Shown here piece by piece: positions 9,003 to 16,942 of a stretch of 64,000 bases of DNA (position 1 is the stretch's first letter; each line of letters starts with the position of its first letter). Source of the stretch: S139-23 sp047639315 (GTDB taxonomy: Bacteria > Planctomycetota > GCA-002687715 > DRQF01). The position numbers were made by a program, and so were the translations under genes. The stretch covers positions 1-64,000 of the forward strand of contig JBLINQ010000008.1 in NCBI GenBank assembly GCA_047639315.1, in the 5' to 3' direction. Below the pieces are notes generated by a model. That model saw nothing but the letters and a program-made list of their open reading frames with translations. It searched no databases and had not been told where the DNA came from.

Positions 9003-10094
9003 TTAGATGAGGCCTTCATCGCGCATCGACTGATATCCTGCTTTGATTTTATCGTAGATGAGAGTGAGGCGATGATCGAAGTCGACGAAGGCACTTTTCA
9101 TCGAATTGACGGTTACCTTCTCCAGATCTCTGGCATTGAGCCCAAAAGTCTCATTCGCGATGGCAAATTCCGCTGACATTGTTGTGTCTGACATCAGTCC
9201 ATTGTCGGTATTGAGCGTGACACGGAAATGGGCATCGAAATAGGGTCTGAATGGGTGAGATTCGATATTGGGGACGGCGCCTGTATGGACGTTGCTTTGA
9301 AGGCAGATCTCCAGGGGAATTCGATGATCTCGAATATAGGTCGCCAAGGTTCCCATGTGAGTGACCTTGCCGTCCAGAATGGTCATGTCTTCAACCAGTC
9401 GGGTACAATGACCGATCCTGTGGGCGCCGCAATATTGAAGAGCCTGCCAAATGCTCGCTTTGCCAAAGGCCTCACCAGCATGAATCGTGATATTGAAGTT
9501 CTCGCGTTTGCAGTATTGGAAGGCCTCCAAATGTGCTTTCGGTGGGTGTCCGTTCTCGTCACCAGCCAGATCGAAGCCGACGGCCCCTTTGTTTCGGAAG
9601 GCCACTGCCAACTCGGCCATTTCCAAGGATAAGGCCGGCTCCATGTTCCTCAGAGCGCAGACGATAATGCCCCAATGAACTCCGGTCTTCTCTTGTCCGG
9701 CCTCCAGGCCGCGAATCACGGCGTTCATAACCTGCTCGTAGTTCAGCCCCTTATTCGTGTGGAGGAGGGGAGCAAATCGAACTTCGGTGTAGACGACACC
9801 GTCGGCGTGAAGATCTTCAAGCAGCTCTGTTGCGACTCGGGCGAGTGATTCCTCGTCTTGCATGACCCCGCAGGTCACTCCAAATCCTTCGAGATACTCA
9901 CCAAGATTGCCCTTATTTGCGCCGCGGAAGAACCACTTGGAGAGTTCATCTGGGTTGCTCGTTGCCAGTTCGACATCGCCTAACCCCTCGGCCAATTCGA
10001 TGATCGTTGCGGGCCGCAAGCCGCCGTCGAGATGATTGTGAAGCAGAACTTTGGGCATTCTGGCCAATACGGCGGGTGCAATAATCTCGGTCAT
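9003..10094 (-). CDS. add: Adenosine deaminase family protein
   Basis: The start at ATG 10094 overlaps the thiolase stop as ATGA and has a GGAAG site, giving 363 residues. Zinc and catalytic motifs of the family are present: LLHNHLDGGLR, HAGEAFG, HRIGHC, SNVHTGAV and LNTDN. The family deaminates adenosine, deoxyadenosine or related purines to inosine forms. The gene is the last of a fadJ-fadI-add overlapping string, an unusual partner for beta-oxidation genes. Exact purine specificity is not visible from sequence. Confidence 0.85.
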   Translation of the reverse strand: MTEIIAPAVLARMPKVLLHNHLDGGLRPATIIELAEGLGDVELATSNPDELSKWFFRGANKGNLGEYLEGFGVTCGVMQDEESLARVATELLEDLHADGVVYTEVRFAPLLHTNKGLNYEQVMNAVIRGLEAGQEKTGVHWGIIVCALRNMEPALSLEMAELAVAFRNKGAVGFDLAGDENGHPPKAHLEAFQYCKRENFNITIHAGEAFGKASIWQALQYCGAHRIGHCTRLVEDMTILDGKVTHMGTLATYIRDHRIPLEICLQSNVHTGAVPNIESHPFRPYFDAHFRVTLNTDNGLMSDTTMSAEFAIANETFGLNARDLEKVTVNSMKSAFVDFDHRLTLIYDKIKAGYQSMRDEGLI

Positions 10095-11380
10095 TTGTCT
10101 TCCATTCTTTCCAATAAGACGGCTGAGCCTTGTCCGCCGCCGACGCATAGAGCAGCGATTCCGCGCTTTGCTCCGCGTCTTTTCATTTCTTTGAGGAGCG
10201 TCAAGATGATCCGTGCACCACTGGCTCCAACGGGATGGCCAAGCGCTATCGCTCCGCCATTAACGTTGAGTTGTTCGAGAGGGATCTCGCCCATGGCCGA
10301 AGAACGACCCAATTCACGTTGGCAGAAGTCCTTCGACTTGGACGCTGAGAGACAGGCTAACACTTGAGCCGCGAAGGCCTCATTGATCTCAAATAATTCG
10401 ATATCGCCCAGTTGCAGTTGATTGCGTTCGAGCAGCTTCGAAATGGCAAATACGGGCCCAAGTCCCATCCTCTGAGGGGATAAGCCAACGGTCACGCAGT
10501 CGCGAACATAGCCAAGGGCCTCGTGCTTTTCGGTCATGAGTTTTGGGCTGGCGGCCAACAGAGCTACGGCCCCATCGGTCACGGCGCAGGAGTTGCCAGC
10601 TGTCACTGTGCCGTAACTTCTGGTGAAAACTGGGCGCAATCGGGCTAAAGCGTCTCGATTTTGGTTGGGGCGGACAGCTGTATCATCACGCACCGATGCG
10701 TTATTGGTCACGGTCACGAATGATTCTTTGCGCAGCACTTCGGCGCTGGCGGCGGCCCTTTGATGGCTCCTGAGGCTATAGGCATCCTGCGCTCCTCGGC
10801 TAATGCTAAACTCGCGGGCCAAGTTTTCAGCGGTCTTGCCCATGCTAAGCCCACAAATCGGATCGGTAAGCCCTTCGAGCAGGGCGATTCGCGGTTTCAA
10901 GAAACGTGGTCTGAATGTGAGCAAAGCACTGAGTTTTCCCGTCATGGATTTCGAGCGACCCAAAGTGCTGAACAGCGCCTTCATCTCGTCGGAATAGCAG
11001 AACGGGTAGTTGCTCATCGACTCGGTGCCGCCGATGAGGAAAGCCGAGTCATCGTTGCGATCAGCGCGGTGAAAGACCTGGGATAAGGCCTCCATCCCAG
11101 AGGCGCAATTTCTTTGCACGGTCAATGCCGGGACCTTCTCAGAAATACCCGCACGCAAGGCGATGACCCGCGCAATGTTGCTGACGGCAGCATCAGGGCC
11201 AACGCACCCGAATATGACCTCTTCGATCTTCGCCGCAATGTCTGGATGTCGTGCCAACAAGTGGGAAGCGGCGAGGTACCCAAGTTCGTCGGCGCCTAAG
11301 CTCGCCAATTCCTTATTAGCCGAAGCGAATGGCGTTCTGATGCCATCAACAATGACGAGTTCTTGACGTGAGTGGACCAT
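10091..11380 (-). CDS. fadI: Acetyl-CoA C-acyltransferase (thiolase), FadI-like
   Basis: The start ATG at 11380 sits in a TAATG overlap with the fadJ stop, with AAGGAG upstream; 429 residues. Thiolase landmarks are all visible: the acylated Cys in QRNCASGMEAL, NEAFA, the catalytic His in GGAIALGHPVGASGAR, and the second Cys in CVGGGQGSAV. It cleaves 3-ketoacyl-CoA with CoA in the last step of beta-oxidation. It is translationally coupled to the FadJ-like gene, as in anaerobic/secondary fad pairs (fadIJ), and so likely forms a trifunctional complex with it. Confidence 0.9.
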   Translation of the reverse strand: MVHSRQELVIVDGIRTPFASANKELASLGADELGYLAASHLLARHPDIAAKIEEVIFGCVGPDAAVSNIARVIALRAGISEKVPALTVQRNCASGMEALSQVFHRADRNDDSAFLIGGTESMSNYPFCYSDEMKALFSTLGRSKSMTGKLSALLTFRPRFLKPRIALLEGLTDPICGLSMGKTAENLAREFSISRGAQDAYSLRSHQRAAASAEVLRKESFVTVTNNASVRDDTAVRPNQNRDALARLRPVFTRSYGTVTAGNSCAVTDGAVALLAASPKLMTEKHEALGYVRDCVTVGLSPQRMGLGPVFAISKLLERNQLQLGDIELFEINEAFAAQVLACLSASKSKDFCQRELGRSSAMGEIPLEQLNVNGGAIALGHPVGASGARIILTLLKEMKRRGAKRGIAALCVGGGQGSAVLLERMEDK

Positions 11381-13449
11381 TAGTTGAGCTCCTTGCGTTC
11401 TGACACCCAAGAGGCGATGCCACCGGTGAAGGGAGGAAAGCCCATGCCAAAAATGGAAGCCAAGTCGAGATCATCTGGGTTCGACACCACACCTTCATCA
11501 AGAATGCGAATGGCCTCTTTTTCCAACGCGAGGCTCAGCCTTTCAATAATGACCCGATGAGGCCAATCTTGTAGCTCGGGTTTCACGCCAGCCAAACGAT
11601 GCAGCGCTGCCATCGAACGGGCTTTCTTCTTCTGGCCTCGCCAGCGATAAAACCCCTTGTTTGTCTTACGACCAAATTCGCCCCGACTGACCATTTTGTC
11701 CAGTAAAACAGGAGTCTCGCATTCGAATTCGGGAAAGCTGGATAGGTAATCACAGACATGCTTGATGATGTCTAAACCCACCGAATCCATGAGTTCGAAA
11801 GGACCCATCGGTAAGCCCATGGCGCGAGCGGATTTTTCGATGTCAGCTAAGGGGGCGCCTTCAATGAGAAGTTGTTGAGCTTCCAAAAGATAGGGGGCAA
11901 GGATTCGATTGACGACGAATGCCGGCCGATCTTTGACGACTACTGGGGTCTTGCCAATTTTGCGGCAGAATCGAGCCAACCGAGCGATGGTCGTCTCTTG
12001 TGCATTTGTCCCGCGCACAATCTCGACCAAGGGCATTTTCGGCGCGGGATTGAAGAAGTGAAGTCCATAAAGTTGTTGCGTGTCATCGATGGCATCACCC
12101 AGTTCTTCGATGCTCAAGCTCGAAGTGTTGGTGCAGATCACCGCATTCTTATGAGCCGCTGCGCTTATGTTGGCTAAGACTTCGCGCTTTAGGTCAGCGA
12201 TCTCCGGAACTGACTCGATAATAAGATCACAACCGCTGAGGTCTTGATAATCGTCAGTGAGAAGCAATCCGTCTTTTTTCTTCTTAGCGGCGTGAGGCTC
12301 TAAGCGCCGCCGTTTGACTCGTTTTTCGAGCTCCGCATCAACGGCCTTGCTCGCTTTGATTAGTGAGCTCGGGAATGGATCAAGCAAGACGACTTTCTGG
12401 CCAGCCAAAAGAAGGGCTGTTGCGATTCCAGTTCCCATGACACCAGCACCGACAACAGCCACGCGGCGAATCGGAGCTTCTCTCCTTAAATCGATGTTAT
12501 AGGGCGCGCCTCGATCCTTGTCTCGATTACGACGGAAGATCGAAATGAGGTTCTTGGCTACTCGACCTTGCGCCAGCTTGAGCGCGCCATCGTGTTCTAA
12601 GCCGAATCGTGCGTCGTGATTGAGCTTGGCTGACTTCCTAAGGATCGAAATCAAGGCAAGTGGAGCCGGGTAGTGTCCTTGAGTCTGGGCATGAACCTTC
12701 TTCTCCGCCATGTCGAGTACGAGCTTGCGCACGAATGGGGCCTCGTGAAGGAGATAGTCAGAAACACCTACTTTGTGGAATTTGGGACGACCACTATGGC
12801 CATGAGTACGCGCTGAATTGAGCTCGCGAATCCAGACTTTGGCGCGGTCGAGCAAGATGTCCTCGGGGCAGCACTCCGCAGCCAAGCCGATTTTGTGGGC
12901 TTGGCGCCCAGATATGAGTCGCCCACTCAATAAGAGCGGCAATGCTTGCTTGAGGCCGATCGTGTCAACCAACCGTGTTGTTCCGCCCCAAGCTGGCAAG
13001 ATGCCAAGACGCACTTCAGGAAGCCCGAGCTTCGTCTTTGGGCTGTCGCTCGCCAATCGTAGGTGACAGGCAAGTGCCAATTCCAAGCCGCCGCCAACAG
13101 CAGTTCCAGCGATGGCAGCAATGGATGGGATCGGGAGTGACTCAATTCGATGAAAGAGACTCTGGCCTCGTTTGATCAATTGCGAGATCTGGTCGACTGA
13201 TTCCATGTGGGCGAAGACATCAAGGTCGGCGCCGGCGCAGAAAATACCGTCACCGGAACCCGTAATGATCAGGCCTTTGGCTGAAGCAAGATTGTCCTCG
13301 ATGGAATCAAGAACGAGTTCGAGTTCGCCCAATGACGCCGGGCTCAGAATGAATGGTCTCTTATCATTGCCGCCAAGCCGCAAGTGATAGACGTCCGACT
13401 CACACGCCAATTTGAGCGTAGTGGTGTCGTTCAGAGTCGTCGTTGGCAT
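11380..13449 (-). CDS. fadJ: Multifunctional beta-oxidation enzyme FadJ (enoyl-CoA hydratase/3-hydroxyacyl-CoA dehydrogenase)
   Basis: Start set at ATG 13449 (AGGTGA 6 bases upstream); a TTG one codon earlier is possible. The 689 residues comprise an enoyl-CoA hydratase domain (about 1-190; GGGLELALACHLRLA and GLPEVRLGILPAWGGTTRL carry the two catalytic Glu), a Rossmann NAD domain from about residue 330 (VAVVGAGVMGTGIA), and C-terminal 3-hydroxyacyl-CoA dehydrogenase domains with LHFFNPAPKMPLVEIV. It hydrates 2-enoyl-CoA and oxidises the 3-hydroxy product. It is the first gene of the fadJ-fadI-add unit. Confidence 0.92.
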   Translation of the reverse strand: MPTTTLNDTTTLKLACESDVYHLRLGGNDKRPFILSPASLGELELVLDSIEDNLASAKGLIITGSGDGIFCAGADLDVFAHMESVDQISQLIKRGQSLFHRIESLPIPSIAAIAGTAVGGGLELALACHLRLASDSPKTKLGLPEVRLGILPAWGGTTRLVDTIGLKQALPLLLSGRLISGRQAHKIGLAAECCPEDILLDRAKVWIRELNSARTHGHSGRPKFHKVGVSDYLLHEAPFVRKLVLDMAEKKVHAQTQGHYPAPLALISILRKSAKLNHDARFGLEHDGALKLAQGRVAKNLISIFRRNRDKDRGAPYNIDLRREAPIRRVAVVGAGVMGTGIATALLLAGQKVVLLDPFPSSLIKASKAVDAELEKRVKRRRLEPHAAKKKKDGLLLTDDYQDLSGCDLIIESVPEIADLKREVLANISAAAHKNAVICTNTSSLSIEELGDAIDDTQQLYGLHFFNPAPKMPLVEIVRGTNAQETTIARLARFCRKIGKTPVVVKDRPAFVVNRILAPYLLEAQQLLIEGAPLADIEKSARAMGLPMGPFELMDSVGLDIIKHVCDYLSSFPEFECETPVLLDKMVSRGEFGRKTNKGFYRWRGQKKKARSMAALHRLAGVKPELQDWPHRVIIERLSLALEKEAIRILDEGVVSNPDDLDLASIFGMGFPPFTGGIASWVSERKELN

Positions 13450-13575
13450 CAACTCACCTTTCTGAATTCAAAACTGTGCCTTGCCTTCAGGCAACGGTCG
13501 ATCGGCAAGATACAAAAACTGACGAGTCTTCGTCGTGGCTGGACCAAAAAATGTAAGGAAAGTAGGTGTGACACG

Positions 13576-14526
13576 CTATTTGCGTATGCCCATGCGAAGA
13601 GAATGAAGCTCAGGCAAGATGGCAAGCGCACTGTTGCGTCCCTGCTCGACGATTTTGTCCATGTCCATGAAGTCGGCCCAACTCACGCCGTCAATTTGTG
13701 GCCGAATGACAAGGTCGGCCTGGGCAGCGGCTCGTCCGTTCAGAAGTTGGCAGCTGATTGAGTCCATGCGATTGATGACATCGAGGCCCGATTCGAATTC
13801 TTCCTTGACGTCGAGGGGTGGTGATAGATCGACGGCAATGACTAAGTCCGGGTCATGCTTAGCGGCCGACTCCATAGGGATGGAGCAAAGCACGCCGTAA
13901 TCGGACAAGAGGTCGCCTTCTCGAGGGACGGGTGGGAAGATGCCGGGCAACGCCGTGCTGCCAATAATGGCTGAGAACAGCTGACCTTCATCTAAATCGA
14001 CGCGTTGGCCACTTTTCAAATCTGCGGCGACGACTGTCAATGGCAAGAGCAAGTCCTCGATCAGACAGTTCTGCATGACCGATTCTAAGCAATCTTCCAT
14101 CGGCCGGTTGCTCAAAATTCCTGGTCGAGAAACGAATCGGTGAAATGCGACAGTCGCTCTCAAATAGCTACGGACTCGACCGACGATGCGACCCCATGCC
14201 CGCGCTGATTCAGTGAGACCGCTGTCGTTCTCATCCATCGAATGTCCAGCTCCTTGGGAGGCTTTCAACATTCGGTTGTAGTAACGTCTGAATTTGTCGT
14301 CGTGGATGTAGGTGTGGACGCGTGTGGTAATGGCCTGAGCGTCTGGTGATTCGCAATAGAGTGCGCCGATGAAGGCGCCGATTGAGACACCGACGATGCG
14401 GTCAATCTGGACGCCAGCCTGTTCCAAGACCTGGAGCACTCCAAGGTGAGCGTAACCACGTGCCCCGCCGCCGCCGAGTATGAGTGTAGTGCCACCCTTT
14501 TTTGGTCTTCGGCGGCTTTGGTTCAT
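13576..14526 (-). CDS. Patatin-like phospholipase
   Basis: 316 residues, start ATG 14526, overlapping the preceding AMP-ligase stop as ATGA. The patatin hallmarks are the oxyanion loop LGGGGARGYAHLGVL, the nucleophile elbow G-V-S-I-G-A, and the catalytic Asp in LLSDYGV, where DG[AG] is usual. There is no signal peptide or beta-barrel domain, so it is most likely a cytoplasmic lipase. Coupling with an acyl-activating enzyme and closeness to fad genes suggest it releases fatty acids for activation and oxidation (inference). Confidence 0.85.
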   Translation of the reverse strand: MNQSRRRPKKGGTTLILGGGGARGYAHLGVLQVLEQAGVQIDRIVGVSIGAFIGALYCESPDAQAITTRVHTYIHDDKFRRYYNRMLKASQGAGHSMDENDSGLTESARAWGRIVGRVRSYLRATVAFHRFVSRPGILSNRPMEDCLESVMQNCLIEDLLLPLTVVAADLKSGQRVDLDEGQLFSAIIGSTALPGIFPPVPREGDLLSDYGVLCSIPMESAAKHDPDLVIAVDLSPPLDVKEEFESGLDVINRMDSISCQLLNGRAAAQADLVIRPQIDGVSWADFMDMDKIVEQGRNSALAILPELHSLRMGIRK

Positions 14527-16028
14527 TCTCTAACCTCTTCAGGAATCGGCTGAGAATCTGGACGGTTGTCGATCACTCGTTGTTCTTTTGTTTCACGCTC
14601 CATACCTACGCGCTCAAGCATTTCGTCTAGATTGTGAACTTCAATCGAATTGAATTGGATTTCGGCGCAGGCCTTGGCTCGGCGCTGAATACGGTCGTGC
14701 ATTGAGTTGATCTTCCCGGCGTCAGAGACGGCTACGTGCAAAGTCAGCTCGTCAACTTCGAAGGGATCGTTGTCGGCCTTGCTAATGACGATTTGCCATT
14801 CTTCGATGCCTTGTTCACCCTCAAGGACCTCAAACAAGGTGTTGAAGTTGACATAGGTCCCTTTGACCTTGGACAACTCGAGATTCTTGACATTCGAAAC
14901 TCGTCGCACGATGCTCGACATGCGTGGCAACCGACGTCCACATCCGGGGCATCGTTCCCAAGTGATGCCGCCTTCGATCAAATCACCGGTGCGATAACGC
15001 AAGAGAGTCGAGCCGCGACCAGCAAGAGTGGTGTAGACCAACTCTCCACTTTCTCCGTCAGGAACCTGTTCGCCCGTTTCAGGGTTGATGATCTCCATGA
15101 TGCTGAGATCAGGCGACAAGTGAAATCCGGTATTCTCCGCGCCGGTACATTCTGCCCAGCATTGCCGGGCTTCAGTGAAACCAAAAACGCTGGCGACTCG
15201 AACATCTTCAGAGCCCATGTCGCCTAACAAGTCGATGATTTTACGTTTCAAAGTTGGCGAGACGGCCTCGCCGCCCAGGGCCACACGCTTAATCGAGTCG
15301 ATCTTCATCCCTTTTGAATGAGCGGTCCGCAGCAAGTGATAGGCATATCCTGGCATGCCAACGATAGCCGTGGGGTTCATTCGTTGCATGAGTTCCAAGA
15401 TGCGTGATCCGCCCATGGCGCGACCACCACCCGTGTTTAGAGTCATGACGCCGCCGGCTTCTGCGCAGGCCGCAACTTGCCAGAAAGCCAAGTGTGGAGC
15501 ATAGGGGAAGAAGCTCAAGACCTTGTCTTCTTTGGGCTTCAGCCCGAGCGTCCGGACAATCCGAAGGCCCGTCTCGCGCAGAAGTTTCTGATCATAAGGC
15601 GTCAAGAAGAACGGTATAGATGATGCGCTTCTGCCCGTCGTGAAGAAGATCTGAGTTGGATTGTACTCACGCAAGAGTTCTTGCTGCAGGCCTTCTTGCC
15701 CGCGGCGCAGCTTGCGGGCTAAGTACTTGAGCTTGACACTAAGGGGAAGCGCTTCCCGGATCAACTCAGCCGATGGCTGCAGAATGAAATCGCGTGGCCC
15801 AGAATTGCCATCAGGGGACGGCAGTAGATCGTTCTTGGTGGTGAAGGGGAATCGCGCCAAGTCAGAAGGGTCGCGAAGCACGTCCCAGGAGGGGACTTGT
15901 TTTTCGAGGTATAAGCGGCGATAGAATGGACTGAACGGGAGTACCTGTTCTTTCAAGTAGCGCCGGAGTTGCCGGATCTGTTCCCGCTTAGTCTCTTTGG
16001 GGTCGCATTCGTCCCATCGAGATGCCAT
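14523..16028 (-). CDS. Phenylacetate-CoA ligase-like AMP-forming enzyme
   Basis: 501 residues starting at ATG 16028, with AAAAAGGAG upstream. It resembles PaaK-type adenylating enzymes: an N-terminal helix with FSPFYRRLY, the P-loop region IFFTTGRSASSIPFF, then FGFTEARQCWAEC, and YRTGDLIEG followed by a zinc-finger-like CPGCGRRLPRMSS. The family makes acyl-AMP and then acyl-CoA. The acyl substrate is unknown; linkage to patatin and the fad genes suggests a fatty or aromatic acid. The C-terminal domain is long and ends in a charged tail. Confidence 0.75.
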   Translation of the reverse strand: MASRWDECDPKETKREQIRQLRRYLKEQVLPFSPFYRRLYLEKQVPSWDVLRDPSDLARFPFTTKNDLLPSPDGNSGPRDFILQPSAELIREALPLSVKLKYLARKLRRGQEGLQQELLREYNPTQIFFTTGRSASSIPFFLTPYDQKLLRETGLRIVRTLGLKPKEDKVLSFFPYAPHLAFWQVAACAEAGGVMTLNTGGGRAMGGSRILELMQRMNPTAIVGMPGYAYHLLRTAHSKGMKIDSIKRVALGGEAVSPTLKRKIIDLLGDMGSEDVRVASVFGFTEARQCWAECTGAENTGFHLSPDLSIMEIINPETGEQVPDGESGELVYTTLAGRGSTLLRYRTGDLIEGGITWERCPGCGRRLPRMSSIVRRVSNVKNLELSKVKGTYVNFNTLFEVLEGEQGIEEWQIVISKADNDPFEVDELTLHVAVSDAGKINSMHDRIQRRAKACAEIQFNSIEVHNLDEMLERVGMERETKEQRVIDNRPDSQPIPEEVRE

Positions 16029-16200
16029 GGCAGCTCCTTTTTAAGTTTGCTCTGTTTCGTCTTCTCATGGCGGCTGCGGTCTGCAGCTTCAAGAGAAGGC
16101 ATTGACATATCCCCTTTGTCTTTTCGGCATTGCCTCTGCAATGACTTGATACGGATTGGTTGAGGCCCTGTTGGCTCGAAGTGGAAAGCCGGTGTTGGAT

Positions 16201-16740
16201 CTAAGAGTTGCCTTGGGGCGCTTTGGAACGCATGACGAAACTACTGGCACCTAAAATCAACAACATCTTCAGGCCTTCGGATCTCGTGGACATGCGATGA
16301 AGCGCATCGAATGACTCCCGGGCTGCAGTCACAGGTTCTTTGGGAGTGAAGTCAATTTCTCGTCCTAATTCCGTAGCATTCGGGATCAGATGAAAATGGA
16401 AGAACAGGGCCAAGGCGAACGCACATAGAACCATGAAGAAGGCGGCGCGCTTCTGAGTCAAGAAAACCAAGAGCAGGGTGAGAGCGCCCACGACACACTG
16501 AAACACGCCATAATGCCGGAAAAAACGCCGGTTTAGTTCTGAGGCAATATAGCGCAGGGCTTGTGGACGCGCGGTCTTGGCCTCAACTGCGTCAAATACC
16601 ACATTGGCATTGCGCAAAGTTTCCGGCTTGAGGCTCACAAATGTGCTCCCAGCGATGTACGCCATGGAAATACTCAAGAACAACCATCCGCCCAGAAACC
16701 AAAGACATAACTTCGGAATCACAGTCGATGTGGCAAACAT
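16201..16740 (-). CDS. Four-helix membrane protein, DUF4149-like
   Basis: 179 residues, ATG 16740 with GGAGA upstream. It contains about four hydrophobic segments (LCLWFLGGWLFLSISMAYIAG; VVGALTLLLVFL; AAFFMVLCAFALALFF; LKMLLILGASSFVM). A conserved FVSL...R motif in the first loop and an R-H motif before helix two match the DUF4149/TMEM205-like group. The function is unknown. It lies divergent to fadE, and its stop is about 170 bp from the start of the AMP-ligase gene. No operon partner is evident. Confidence 0.55.
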   Translation of the reverse strand: MFATSTVIPKLCLWFLGGWLFLSISMAYIAGSTFVSLKPETLRNANVVFDAVEAKTARPQALRYIASELNRRFFRHYGVFQCVVGALTLLLVFLTQKRAAFFMVLCAFALALFFHFHLIPNATELGREIDFTPKEPVTAARESFDALHRMSTRSEGLKMLLILGASSFVMRSKAPQGNS

Positions 16741-16942
16741 GGCCTATCTCCATTCATGAAAAGCGTTCTAAATTCGTATCACTTGATGCGTGCTTCCGAG
16801 TCATCATTTGCGCTCGAAAATGCCGATGATAGTGTGACGGAAGTCCTTATTGGCACAAGGTTAGCTTTGAAATTCACTGGAATCGTCGATAATCACGAGC
16901 GACTTTTCCTTAAGCGGCCGTCCAAAGGAAGAGGAGAGTAGA

